From: Moringa oleifera
Lineage: Eukaryota > Streptophyta > Magnoliopsida > Brassicales > Moringaceae
DNA: 64,000 nucleotides
Direction: 5' to 3'
NCBI GenBank assembly: GCA_021397835.1
Contig: JAJFZO010000724.1
Coordinates: forward strand, 372,001 to 436,000
Each line of letters begins with the position of its first letter. Within the stretch, counting starts at the first letter, position 1. A program made the translations under genes and the position numbers. Shown here one piece after another: positions 13,314-26,487 of the stretch. Below the pieces are notes generated by a model. That model saw nothing but the letters and a program-made list of their open reading frames with translations, was not told the DNA's origin and did not search any database.

Positions 13314-14364
13314 GGCCTATTCCTAAACTAACAATCGGTTATGGATGTGCAAAAGCTCACATTTCCATTCCCTGCCAAGTTTTGCACATGGCCACTCCCA
13401 TGTGACGTCGTTTAAGTTTCCCAGATGAAAATCTTGCTCAAAAGCCGCATAACTTAGACAAAATACGCCGCCGTTTCCTGTCTTTTGGGACCGGCCCAGG
13501 GGCTTCACGTATTATTAGCCACGCAAGCCTACTAGACACGGGCCAATCCGAATTGGACCCAACATAATTTTCGAGAATTTGGGAGGCCCACTTAGTCATG
13601 GCCCATCGATCCCTAATGGCCCAAAATGTTCTCCTCAACCGATTGTTGTCCAAACTGCCAATCAAATACGTTTTACTGTTGTAATTTCACCATCTTGATT
13701 TTAAATAATTAGATAAGGGAATCCTTCTTTTACTTTTGGCCCAAAGAGAACCAGAAGGCTCTTACTGAAATGCAGAATTCTGCACTTCTCTTTTTCACTG
13801 TTAGTTAACATCGCTGAGCTCTTTCCACATTTGACAAAACTCACCCCCCACACCATCACCTCCACCCACAATGATTCAGTGAACTCAATTAACAGAAACT
13901 GAGTAACATCCAGCAAAAGCTTACATACATTCTCCAACTTATGGAAATCTGAAATTCTTACAAGCTGTGGATTAGGGAACACATGATTAAAGCTCAACAC
14001 TTGACAATCACTTGGCACTCAGAGCCTAGAATGCCAAGTAGGGATATGTGTGCAAATGGAAGTCAAATTTTGTGAAGGCAGTGTCATTCATTTGCAGAAG
14101 GCTAAGTGTTTAGCAGAAAGCAGGGCATGCTATGCTACAAGATTCATCAGTAGCAGGATAGACTAGCTTCCATCCAGAACATAGGAGGAAACTCCACAAA
14201 ATTAGTTATGGTGACAATGCTGCTCAAGAAACCAATCCAAAAGAAGCAGCACAGGCAGGTCAAAAAATATTTCCTGTGGATTGTGCATAATTTGGGTAAT
14301 GCGTATCTGTACATACTACAAAATGTTATTTCCTTCCATACAAGGAGCCAACCACAACTTATCA
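13314..14364. other. GLYR2 upstream region and 3' flank of the coiled-coil gene
   Basis: Both neighbours are on the minus strand, so this holds the GLYR2 promoter and the 3' untranslated region of the next gene. Several GGCCCA-type motifs occur at about 13493-13625 (for example GGCCCA and TGGCCC). Such site II-like elements are common upstream of housekeeping and organelle-protein genes in plants. Open frames here have no recognisable content. Confidence 0.5.
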
Positions 14365-17300
14365 TCAGCTCGAGTAGGTTCTTGATCTCCCATTCTTCTG
14401 CCTGCACAGTCAATAAAGTAAGGAAAGAACATTCGCAGGAAGTCTGAGAGAGAAAGAGAGACAGAGAAAGAGAAGTTCAAAATTAGAAACTATGCCGTCA
14501 TAGAAAGCAACTGACCAAAATGAATCCTTCTTTTCCTGTGCTAATAACTCTTCAAAGGAAATATCAGTAAATTCAGTATCTGCGCTTTCCACTACCTCAC
14601 CAGACTTGGCCTTCAATTCCATGCGTGCACCAATTTCCAGCATCTTCAATATCAGAAAGACAGACACAGTAAGAATCATTGCAAGATATCATCAAACTTT
14701 TAAGGAGGCAACATGGATTCAGCTCATTTTCACTTGCATGAGGACTGATGAAGATCATTTCAATTCTTTTGCCCATTTGTGCCATTTTTTTTTTAATGAC
14801 ATCAGGCGACTTTAGTTGAAATAAATCTCAGTTCAATTTGTTCAACATCATCCCCAGATGAAGAACAGATATGGTACTCAAGAATTCAGTTTCCTGTTTC
14901 TACAATCATTCCATATTCCAGCCTATCACAAGCTGAAAATGAGACAGCACCTAGAAGTGGGCACTATTGCTATATTTCTAAAACATACTTCTCTCACTTT
15001 TTAATTTGATAATAGCCATTAGTTTGCTGTTAACAGAAAAGAAAGATGTGGCAGGACTTCCCTGTAACAAGAGATATTACACTCAGACTGATACAAAACT
15101 GTTTGCAACTATTGCAGGGAAAAGGATTACTTTCATTAATAATTACCTGCCTGCATAATAACTACAATTACTGTCCTCAAAACATGTAACACGGGTCCGA
15201 AGATCAGAGTAAAATAATCTGCAATTTTAAAGCATCCCATCAAAACACACTTCTAATGTAAGCGTCGTTACCTTTTTGTATGCTGGTGAGAGTTTCAGCT
15301 GTTGTTGGAGCCAATTATAAACAAATGCGTCCTCTTCCAGTCTCTTTTGTTCCATTTCAAGCTTGTATATCTGAATATATCCAAGCATTTGTCCCAATTT
15401 AAAACCGACCACACACTTGAATACGTGTACCTAATTGAGAACCCAAAGTTATCAAACATTCACCTGTTGACGAAGTCGCTCAAATGATGATCTGTCTGCC
15501 TTGAACAGAAGAGCCCTAGTTATTGTGAACTTCCGTTTGATAACCTCGGACCTATAAAAGACAGAATAATGATAAATTATCATCAAAGCAAAGACTTTGC
15601 AAACAATGAGTCAAGTATGGCAAGATTACATCGCAGAACAGAGATTAAAAGTAACAATATGATGCAAAATATGGGAATGGTTATGACAAGATTCAGAGTC
15701 TGGAAGAAACTCCAGAAATAACAAAATTGATAGAACTTGATTAGGGAGGAAAAAAAGGATATGCCATCATTGTTAAACTATTTCAAAAATTTTACGAAAT
15801 TCACAATTATATGATGATCAATTACTGCATAACTGATGAAAAATTTGGTTTCAGTCGCTTCACGAGAAAGTTGCAACTGCATTAGAACTATATCAAACAT
15901 AAACCATGAGCACTCAAACCACGAAATATGTGGACTTACTTGTGCTGCAGCTCATTTCTGGCCTCAATCAAGCAATTAGCAAAATCTCCAACCTGCATTA
16001 CAAGCAATTGAAGAGGACTATTATAATGCAGGGATTATTATAATTATTAAATTTTACCATCATCTAACCACTACATCACAAAATACATTCCCAGAGTAAA
16101 GATAAAGAAAAAGAAGGGAAAGAGGGGGGGGCGGGGGGGGATGTTGTGGGGTGGCATAGAAGCAACTTATCAAAAAGAAACATCATCGAAAATAGGGATA
16201 ATTCTGCAACCGGAAGTTCCAGTTGCACGATCAATCCTCCCAAGCCAAGGAAGGTCCACGGTAACTTTTTTCCATGTCCAGCAATAAAGAAGACTTCCAT
16301 GACAAACAGAAAAATCCACCACTTCTCATAAGGTTTTAACATTCCTCTTTATTAAACATCACTCATATATACTATCATGGCAACTTTCTTCCACAGAAGT
16401 GTCACTCCATTTATAAGGTTTTCACATTGATCTTCAATATGTTATGCCTGAGGTTCAACTCCCAACAAAAACATTTGTGATAAGTACTCCAAAGGGTCAG
16501 ATCCTATCTAGCAAGTCCCTAGCTTCATATACAATTAACTCTTGCTCACTCTGCAGCACAATAAGTTGCACTATCCTCTAAAATTTGACATCTTATGAGC
16601 ACAAGCCTAGATATCAACACTTCAAGGGATTCAAGCTTTTCCAGAAGCAGATCAAAGAATCGCAAATAGAACAGTCTGAGACCAAATTGACAGTGATAGT
16701 ACAATTAGATATAAGGGTGGTAGTCTCACCGCTTCAAGACATCAAGCAGCTACTCAGAGAAATGATTTATTTCCTACCTTTATGAAGTCACAATAATTTG
16801 CGCTTGATAGGATCACTATTAAATCCAGGGCCTCACAATTTTTAGAGGTAGCACCTTTCAGATGGTCGAATATTATGTGATCCAGCTGACTACGCAAAGA
16901 CTCCTGTGACAAGACTACCACCTACAAATGACTGACTGTCTCCGATTTATATGCATACAGCTGAAGAGACCAAACCAGTTTCTCTCTACAGCAACACTGA
17001 GACCGAAATACCATTCCTTCCAAGATGGCAGTTGCTGAAAGCAACAGTTGATGCCCATCCAAGGAACCTACAATCTAATCTATTTGAACTTCTACCTTTA
17101 TCAGAACAACCAAGAACTCAGTGCCATTTGTATTTATCACATAATCGGTTGTAGGAGTCATAATCAATTTCTAAAGCATAAATTTCATGTCCTATCTACT
17201 TCTGTGACCGAATAAACGACTTTTTAAATTCTTTTCAACGTGCCAGACTGCAACCACAAAGCCTATAGTTTGACAATTATCTTAGACATCTCATCTCATC

Positions 17301-18504
17301 CAAAAGATATTCACAAATAAAAACTAGTGAAAATGGAAATACTAAAGTGGGACAAGCTCTCCTTCTCTTGTTAGTAGCAAATCACGAAGTTAGAACATCC
17401 ACCCTGTATCAACATAACTCAGTCAGGAACATCAAGTGTTGTGCTTCTCTTCCATTAGTTTCTCTCTCTTTCTATTTCTAGCAACCATGGAAAATATATC
17501 ATGGCAACAAGAAATATATATGCATATGCAAGGGAACTCCTTAAGTGAATCATTGCAAGAAAACAATTCAGGAAAAGGAAATAAAAAGAAAAAACAATAA
17601 AGTTATAGAAAGAGTAAAGAATCCAACTATTCTCCAAATGGTATAAAGAGGATATCACAATATTTCCTAGAAGGTAATTCAACGTGACAAGAAACGCAAT
17701 AATTCCTTAAGTACTACTTAAGCAACAATTGCATCAAAGACCAAGGCAAACACCTATGCAGGCAGAATTAATAGGATAATATTCACCAAAGTTAACAAGC
17801 AAAAACTAATATAAATCCAGCTTCATTTGATACTTATATCTAAACAACGACCAATAAAAAAGAAAAGCAAATAGAGGAAGACAAAACTAGAGTCTTTAAA
17901 AAAGGAAAAAGAAAGGAAAAGAAAAAACACAAACCTGTGCTAGTGTCAATCCCTTGGTCTCATGGCACTTGACAAGCTGATCATACTGCTGCTTGATCTT
18001 CCTCTGAGTAGCACTACTGGTAGATGTAAACGGGTACAAGCAGACGAGCTCCGGCTTGACCTGAGAACCGGAACCCGAATTCTCTTTCTGCAGACATTTA
18101 TCTTCACTATTCTCATTGTCTTCGCCTTTAGAATCCAATCTCTTCTTTTTAGCTCGCTTCTTCTTCTTTTTATTACTTACTCCCTGATCCCCAACCGACC
18201 CATCCGTTTCGGGAACCGACCCATTATCTGAACCAACAGAACGCTCCCATTTTGCAGAATCATGGGGTAGGATCTCGAAAAGAAGCGAATGATTCAAATG
18301 GGTAGGATCATACTCCCGTTTTTCTTGCTCTTTCTCCGCAGCCTTGGACAATGAGCTCTCCAATACAGACGGGCTGTTTTGGGTTCGTCGTTTCCATTTC
18401 GTTTTCTGGACATTTTTGAAGATAGAGAAGGTGGCAAGAAACAGAGAGAATAAAGAGAGAGTGAACAAAGAGAACAAGAAGATAAGCAAGAGATGAGACA
18501 ACAT
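14365..18504 (-). CDS. Membrane-anchored coiled-coil protein of unknown function
   Basis: Not recognised by name. Seen: six exons, in gene order 17935-18504, 15940-15992, 15464-15551, 15272-15370, 14516-14643 and 14365-14401, joining into 324 residues with no break. Residues 3-29 form one strongly hydrophobic Leu/Phe-rich segment right after the start Met, a signal anchor. A basic patch (KKKKKRAKKKR) lies at 112-122 in an acidic, Ser-rich linker. From about residue 165 the chain becomes charged and helical (QRKIKQQYDQLVK, IYKLEMEQKRLEED), like a coiled coil, and closes with FEELLAQEKKDSFW and a short tail. The second intron downstream of exon 1, about 1.9 kb, is the largest. The exon pattern, consistent frame and conserved-looking C-terminal block mark a real gene. 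Plausible site: ER or another endomembrane, with the tail in the cytosol; this is inference from the topology only. Confidence 0.85.
16126..16140. repeat. Poly-G tract in an intron of the coiled-coil gene
   Basis: A G-run interrupted once by C. Such runs are error-prone in sequencing, and no coding depends on it here. Confidence 0.8.
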
Positions 18505-20428
18505 GGGGTTCTTCTTCTTCTCTTCTCGTTTCTTAGGTCTGTTCCTGAAAATTAAATGGAGAACGGAGAGTTTATCAGATGACAGTGCTGGAGATTAGAC
18601 ATGTGGGAAGCTAATAAAGCTTATTGTAGCCGCCATTTAAACGCAACAACATGTAGACAGTAAACACCCAATAGATAGAAAATAGAATAGAGGGAGTGTA
18701 TGTTTTGGTCTGGGAGATAAAGCGACACGCTTTCTGTTCCTAATCCTAGTACGCTGCTTTGATTTGAAGCTTCTATACTTAGATCTTTTTCATTTTTTGC
18801 TTTGGAGCGAGAAAGGGAAGATTTTGGGGGCTACAGTGACACGTGGATGTTGGTTTGTTGGATGACAGGCGGGTTTTTTATTTTTCCTTTTTTTTTCAAA
18901 AGATCCGTTCGATTGTGTGACTAAGGAGAAGAGGTCAAATCGTGGGATATGGGTTAGGGATCCACCAACTGAACCACTTTTAATCGATTTTTTTATTTGA
19001 TTTTGTTCAATATTATTTTAATAAAATATTCTTAAATTTATTTTAATTCCAAATTTCATAAAAATAATTATGGATGATGCCTGTTTCTGTCTCCCGTAGT
19101 ATGAGTATCTTAAACTACTGTTATAAATGTTATCTACTTTGCAGTTTATAGTTATTTTAAATTTATATTTTGAAATTATTTTTATTGCTCTTAAAATACA
19201 TTTATAATAAATGAGAATTTAAATGTTGTAAGATATAGCTATTTCGTAAATATCCATTTTATAATTTTATATTAATGATAAAGATTATAACAAAATAAAA
19301 CATATTATCTGTTCCTTGTAGTTTGTAGTCCTTCCTTATATAATAAATAAGCAATTTTATTTAATTGGATCACACAGTTAAACATCTACTTAAATTTAAT
19401 TAAAAAAAATTTCCCCAACCTATTCTTAATATATGATTTAATGACTTATCATTATTATTAATTACTTAATTGTTTATTTCAATATTTCATAGCCAAGAGT
19501 TACTAAAAATCCCCTCCCCCTTCACAGATTGAAGGGACAACATGCACATCAAGAGACATTCGAAGCTCCCAGTTTAAACAACTTAATTTTTTTCCTTGTA
19601 ATTTAGGACATCTAATAATTAAGTATTACAGTTTTTTTTATTGATATGATCTATGTTCATTTTTTAATAAAAATTAAAAAAATATTTTTATACTTTATCA
19701 TATTAATATAAAAAATAAATAAACTAATTTTAATTATTTATTTTATTAAATTATTACATAATATAACTCAAATCAATAAAAAAAAAAATCCACCATCATT
19801 CAATCGTATTAATTAGTCTTGGGAAGATGAGAAACAATCCCTGTTGATGGCTTGATGATCCAAAGAGTGCATAAACAGAAAGCCTACTGCAGGCAATCTT
19901 TCTGCTTTGATGACATAAAAAAGATACCAAGATAAAACAGAACAATGGTTGGAGACAACATATGAAATGAGCTTGACATTAGGCCTTCTGCAACTCTTCT
20001 TACAAGAACAAAGCAGTGAAACAATTGACTGTCAAGGAACTTGAACAGAACTCTGAAAACATTAAAATTACTAGAAACCACAGGATTTCCAATTTCCTAA
20101 ACCTAATATCTGCACACGGACTCAGTTTCCCGTTTCACTCGTCTCGATGTGCTTCTTGCGACCCAACCTTCCACTTCCTTGTATAACATGCAGGTATCAT
20201 CAGTTATATACACAGGCCAAGTCTGCAATCACTTTCATAATCCTTGCAGGCTTTTGATGGAATGGCGCACTGTATATTTGTACAACTTTACCAAGGAAAA
20301 GCCAAAACAAATGGTTGCAATCTTCAAAGTGTTGACTTCATTTACCCTGAAATGTAATATACTGAATGCTCTACTAGATTGTAAGAAGACCAATCCGTAA
20401 CTTGGTTTGCCTCCGATCTTTCAGATCA
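18505..20428. other. Intergenic region, AT-rich
   Basis: Holds the 5' leader and promoter of the coiled-coil gene (purine/pyrimidine-rich near 18505-18545) and, at 19850-20428, the probable 3' untranslated region of BGAL1. The middle, about 18990-19800, is strongly AT-rich with A and T runs. No gene seen. Confidence 0.55.
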
Positions 20429-23400
20429 TCAGCTGCAAACAACCTCAACTGCGAGTTTCTTCATGACATTCGGGCAGGGATCTCCCCCAAACATTTCAGG
20501 TGCTACGGTTACTGAGCACCAGTTCTGCCCAACACAAAGCTGCAATAAATAGTCATAGGTTAGCAAGTTGAAGATTTACGAATAAGCAAAGCTAAAAATT
20601 TTGGTTAGCGATGATACTAGGAGGGAAGCAAGAACTCAATGTACCCTTTCAAAAGCATCATAGGAGTGATGGGCATGACAGCTTCCCTCCCGGTAGCTCC
20701 CACAAGCCCCCTCCGGTGTCCCAAAGCTAGCAAATTTCACGGATGAGATCTTCTGACCAGGGCCACATTGTAAGTGAGCTTTTGGGTGGAGAGGTTTATT
20801 AACTTTCCCAGATGCTTGCATTTGCCAATTCATCAAGGTTGGTTGCCACTCGTACATGTCAGCACAAACACTGTCTACTTCTCTTCTAACCAGAGATATC
20901 CCGTTCGGGTCTCCACCCCATTCTTCAAACACAACCAACAAGTTCCCTGTTGGGTTGAGCCATGATCGAGGAACATGATACCTAAAAGTGAAGAAGTCAG
21001 TTTCCCGAGAGCTTCAACACTTACATATACAAAGCCCGAAAGTAATTTACTTTTTCTCTTACCATCTTTGGGAAGCCTCTCCACAATTAGTCAAGCACTT
21101 CTTCTCATTATATGTTCCAGCATAATAGCAATCACTACAAGAACCAGATGCTTTGTATGCAGGCCAGTAACGCCCAATGCTCTGCCCGTTTATCCATATT
21201 TGTCCTTTGCCCATGCTGCCCATATCGAGAGCCAATGGGGAATTACCAGCTGGAGCATTGAAAGTAGTCTGGAAAATGACAGAAGAATGTCAGTTCTAAG
21301 CAGCATTGATTGCAAAGAAGAGCTGCATATTACATTAGACACTGTCACATTGTCTAAGGTTGGAGACACTTACTTTAAACCAAGTAAGAGGCTGTCTTCG
21401 TGCCACCAAAGACCCTTGTGCCCACTCAACTGAGGAACTACCACTTAGGGAATGAAGACTCAAGGCTTCTCCTGTTAGACCAACCTGATCCAGAAAGTAT
21501 AGTTAAATAAATCTATAGCCTGGTGGAGCAACAAGAAGATACATAGTATGATGTCATTAAAAGAAACCTTGTAAGACCATTTCTGCCATGACAGGTCTCT
21601 TCTTCCCTCGTTAAGACCATTCAATGCGACTGGACCAAGAATGCCAGCATTCCATGTCTCAAAATGTGGACCCACATTCTGAAATTCAAATGGCAAGTTG
21701 AAGAAATAACAGTTTCATTAAGTGATTAATTCAAACTGCCACTGTTCTTCTAATAGAACAAGTGTGTTTGTTTGTATCAGAGGAATAAAAAGAAAGGGAG
21801 AGACAGTAAGCCAACCGGGAGACCAACAGCAATGCTTAGAAGTGAAATTGTATTGATACCAGCTCTCATCTTCACACTTTTACTAAATGTTAGTTTAGGA
21901 AATTCTAAACTTCCATAGGCAGTTCCTGCCAGAAAGCAAAAAGAAGCAGGTCAGAGGGAGGAGAAATACAAAGCAGTTTATCTTCTCTATGTCACTATTT
22001 TGTTTATAAGTTTTATAATTTGCTCAGACTTAGAACTCAAGGCCAAGCATTATATCATCACTGTCTTTCTCGTTTTAAGCAAAATGTTCCAAATCATAAA
22101 CTTAATCAAAAAATTAGTGAAAAAAACTCTAGCAGCCATTAGTAAGTTACTGTGAAGAGAAATAGGTCAACAACATTCTCAAGCCATCAATGTGCTGCCT
22201 ACCTGCCAGTTGACCATTCACAAATACATGCAAAGCATGGCCTGCCGATAAGACAGTAAGTACAGGGTACTTTCCCGTCTTCAAAAATCCTTCACTCGGA
22301 TCAATCTTAACGCTGCAAAGGGCAAGATAATATGTTAGAAAGAGGAGAAAACCAAATCATTCATAGCGAAGATTGTTTTGCTGACAAGTGTGCATGCACT
22401 AGCATGCAGGTGCATGTATATGTGTGTGCGTGTGCTTGTGGGAGAGAGACAGAGACCAGGTCAGACAGAAAGGAAAACTATGCATTATTATAAAGTACTC
22501 ACTCTGTTGTGTACCACAGGTAGTCAGAGACATCCCTTGTTGTATTTATCTGCTCCAACAACCCAACCATTGTGAAAGAACTATCACTATATGAGGCTGT
22601 TTCTTCATTGTAAGCCTGCCAAGAGAATCCTCCATGAACAGGAACAGGAACCATCTTCATCCTTGCTGTTTGAGCACCAACCTATAAGGAAATTTTGGGA
22701 CAAATCATGCCTCTGCTTATTACATGCCTTCCAATGGGAAAAAAACACAGGATGTTTCATTTCCTTCTATTTTCTTAAGAAAATATGACCATAAAGAAAT
22801 CACATTAATGCTATCTTAAAATTGAATATAACCCTTAATGTCCCACATCAGGAAATATTTCTTTAACAGAAGTAGTATGTTGATAAACAGAATAACTTGT
22901 CTACAGCATCAGGATAAGGTGTGGTTTAAAATAAACCTGGAAGCCCATAGCTGAAATTAAAATTCTTCTCACCCTTGCAGTATTATACACGGTGTTTTTA
23001 CAGTCAGGAAGAATGCTAATAGACCAAGGAGGCAGGTTGTAATGCATATTTCCAAAAGCAACTTTTGCAAAAGATCTTGGGTTGTAATTTGCAAGGAATG
23101 CAGCGCAAGATCCAGATTTAGATTTGAAGACACGAGCCTCCTGATAGTTCCCAAGGGGAATCACATTGGGATCTCCAGACACTAGAGCAGGTTCACACAG
23201 CTTTATCGCTCTATGCAAATCCTTCAAATGACCCCATTTAGGTTGCCTCAGTAGTCCTGTGTGAGGAACAAAGCCGTTATCTTTCAAATTAATACGATAA
23301 TCTTCACAAGTATACCAAGGAAAATGTTTGCTACAGAAGGTGCAAAGGTGGGACATAGTCACATAGTTGAGCCAGTTAAAGGTATATAACAACACCCCAC

Positions 23401-26118
23401 ATCCTGATATAAAGGGATATTGTTTTTTGATTCACAGTAAATGAAAGTGATGTCACTCAACTGCCTGCTTGCTTTATGGTAAGCTAGCAAGAGCACCCAT
23501 TCAACTATGACGTGGCTTATGGTGCTTGCTGACAATCTGGCAGTTTCATCAATCATGGAGAAAACTGAACTTTAAACCAGAACCTTGCAGTCTTCTTAGT
23601 GTGCTTACAAGCATATGACATAATAGAAGTTTGTACTACAATGATTGGGAAAGTGACATGATGGAGAAAGAAATTCAAAACAGATTCCAACATGAGTATG
23701 ATTCTTTGCACTTACCATATTCATCAAGAGGAGCGTCATAGTCATAGCTAGTGGCAATGAACGGGCCACCAGCAGTTCGACCGAAGTTTGTACCCCCATG
23801 GTACTGAAATCACAGAGAATAAGTATGTAAAACTTAGTTGAACTCACTCAGGGATTTAAATGATGTTGTAATTACAAAAGACAAGTAAGAACTCACTCAG
23901 GGATTTAAATGATGTTGTAATTACAAAAAAAAAGTAAGTTACCATATAATAATTGATGAACGATCCTCCCTTCTGTATGAACCTTGCAACTGAAAACGCC
24001 AGGTCTTCAGCAGGTCGGTAAGGAACTGGACCTCCAAACTCAGTAAACCTGCAGGCAAATAATAAAATAAAAGGATTGATTGGCATAAGAAGAACTGAAG
24101 TTGTTTCTTGTAGTTATGCGTGCATCATACAGATACAGAAAGTGGCGCGAATTAAAAGGTACTAAGCATGCAAATAGCCACTTACCAGCCAGTCCAGGCT
24201 TCAGTCCACATCTTGGGCTTGTAGGCCTTGTTTGGAGAAAAGTAATCGCAGTAGAAACCATTGCAGGTATTAATCTGTTATTGAAAACAACAAAGAAACT
24301 CGACAAGCTAAGAATCATGCTAAGCATAGCTTGAAAAGGCAGATGACAGTAAGTACTTCCAATAGCCAAGAGTTGGAGTTAATATGAAACAACCGGATTA
24401 CATATAAATTGCTATTCTGGTCTCAAAGATAGAAGAGAAAGTCATAAGTATTCTCTATCTACAGAAGTCATAATGGGTGTGACAGGGTCTATAACTAAAA
24501 AAAAGTTCAAGGACCCAAGGGAATAAAATAAAAGCAAAGTACCAGATGGGACTTAGAGCAACGCTGAGCCATGTGCAACAAAGGACCAATAATTCATTTC
24601 ATCCATGACAAGAAACAGGATGGCAATTAATTAGCTACCATACCGAGGATCGGGGGAACATAACATGAGGATCATCAACAAAGGATGTGGATCATGACAA
24701 GAAAAAGGTGCAAAAAGATATTTTCAAAAAAGAAAAAGATTGGCAGAACATACAATAGGATCTGGAGCATCATCTTGCTTGCACATGACCCATGGGACAC
24801 CAGTGCCAAGTCCAACAGCCATCTCAGCTGCCCATTTGGTGTATGACCGCCCAGGTGCACCAATTTCATACTCCATGGGTCCATATTCATTTTCAATCTG
24901 TCGGAAACCATTGGTAGATAAAGATACTTCAGTTAGATTACTGAGTCATACAATCAAATCCGTTCATTGGAGCTTATTTATTCATTTAGTCAATAAGTGG
25001 AACTTAACATTTTACTGGGTTAAAGGACTGAATTGAATGCCTAAATTTGGGTACCTGGGATAGAATTACTGGACCACCTTGAGATTCAAACAACCTTTCA
25101 GCTTTCATCATATCCACAATTTTCTTCGTGAATTTTTGCATTTGTGCCTTCAAAATAGCAGTTAAAATCAATATTATCCACCACAAACATGTTTAAAGGC
25201 AAGATCAATTTGATATATGTAAAGATGCTTCAGGTGTAAATAAGTAAATGGCTGACCTTGAAAGGTGCATTATCTGTTCTGAAGGCGATGCCCGGAATGT
25301 ACTTGAGCCAAACAGGAAAGCCCCTGAAAATAATAATGAAAAGTTTCCTTGAAATTTTGTACAGACAGCAAATAGAGAATCTTTGTTTTTCTAGTTTCAG
25401 AAATTGCATAAGTTCAAGCATTACCCAAAGTTCCACTCAGCACAAACATAAGGACCAATCCTGAGATGAACATAAAGCCCTGCTTGCTTCGCCAGCTTAA
25501 TAAATTTAACCAGATCATAATTCCCCTCAAAATAATACTGCAAACAACCAAGACATAGAAAACAAAAATCAGAATTTATTGTATCATCAATAAAAATATA
25601 AGAACTGAAAACATGAAAATGGAGCCGTTTTCCCTACTTTTCCTGGTGAAGGCTCATGGCCATTCCAAAAAACATATGTCTGAATCACATCTAGTCCTCC
25701 CTCCTTCGCCTTCTGTATAAGATCCGGCCACATCTGGAACAACAACCAAGAAAAAGACCCGAAGTTAAGAACAAAAGTAAACCCAAAAAAAGAGCACGCA
25801 AATGTAAAAATGTATATGCTGGAAAAAAGGAGCAAAAACTAGAGATGCCCAGATTAAGCAGAGCAGCAAAGGACTGGAAAACCTGGTAAATTTGAGAAAA
25901 GAAGAGATACTCATGAAGCTACATTTTGGAGAGAAGCATACCTCGGGTGTGCTTCTGGGGTAGTGGATGGATCCAGAGATGAGGATCCTTCTCTTCCCAT
26001 TAATGGTGATAGCTTTTCGGTCGTAGGACACAGAGGCGAAAACAGAAGAGAAGAAAGTACCCAACAGCAAAGCCGCCACCAGTATCACATTCCTCATTAC
26101 GTGAAGCTTGAAGCCCAT
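20429..26118 (-). CDS. BGAL1: Beta-galactosidase 1 (GH35) with C-terminal SUEL-type lectin domain
   Basis: Seen: 18 exons, in gene order 25942-26118, 25638-25733, 25425-25537, 25257-25323, 25055-25147, 24754-24897, 24186-24274, 23943-24048, 23716-23803, 22973-23256, 22503-22681, 22203-22312, 21816-21925, 21568-21678, 21374-21484, 21063-21268, 20645-20981 and 20429-20539. They join without a break into 843 residues, near the family norm of about 845. Residues 1-29 are a signal peptide. The GH35 domain follows: [10 protein letters not shown], acid/base Glu near 186 in IENEYG, nucleophile Glu near 255 in WTEAWTGW, then [12 protein letters not shown] sequence. The last 80 residues are a Cys-rich galactose-binding lectin ([18 protein letters not shown]). 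Known: secreted enzymes of this subfamily remove terminal beta-galactose from cell-wall glycans and glycoproteins. The start at 26118 gives the family-like [10 protein letters not shown]; an upstream in-frame ATG at 26163 would bury the signal peptide and was not used. Confidence 0.96.
23840..23929. repeat. Tandem duplication, 49-base period, in a BGAL1 intron
   Basis: A segment beginning GAACTCACTCAGGGATTT occurs at 23840 and again at 23889, with about 40 bases matching exactly. It lies in the intron between the 23716-23803 and 23943-24048 exons, close to the donor side of the latter. Confidence 0.9.
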
Positions 26119-26479
26119 AATTACCACCAAAACGAATGACCGTCTTGTGTACACACAAAGCAATGGGCTTTTTTTTCTTGCTTATTCCCTGCACGCTTTA
26201 TTCTATTATTCTTTACCTAAATAAAAGAAAGCAGAGAAAGCCGAAGGGAGTAAGAGAGCGACGAGAGGCAAACAGCTTTTTTGTCTTGGAGCTCTCTTTT
26301 TCTCTCTTCTTTCCTGCAAGGGAAAATGGGAAAGAAAGGAGAGGGAGTGAAGACTCAATGAGAGAGAAAACGAGCCACTGGACTAGCTCTAGCAGTTCAG
26401 AGGGTTAAGAGCGCGTATGGTCTCTCTTGCAGATTTAATGAAGTTTGTTTTGGCCAACATGTAGGTGCTTTGCAGCTGC

Positions 26480-26487
26480 TTATAAAC
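26480..26487 (-). promoter_or_regulatory. Possible TATA box of BGAL1
   Basis: On the minus strand this reads GTTTATAA, about 365 bases upstream of the BGAL1 start. Between it and the start lies a CT/AG-rich leader. Position and sequence fit a plant TATA element, but nothing else confirms it. Confidence 0.35.

Noticed and set aside
14208..14447. Open frame on the plus strand overlapping the coiled-coil gene
   Set aside because: It is the antisense shadow of the last exons and 3' UTR of the minus-strand gene, with no family similarity.
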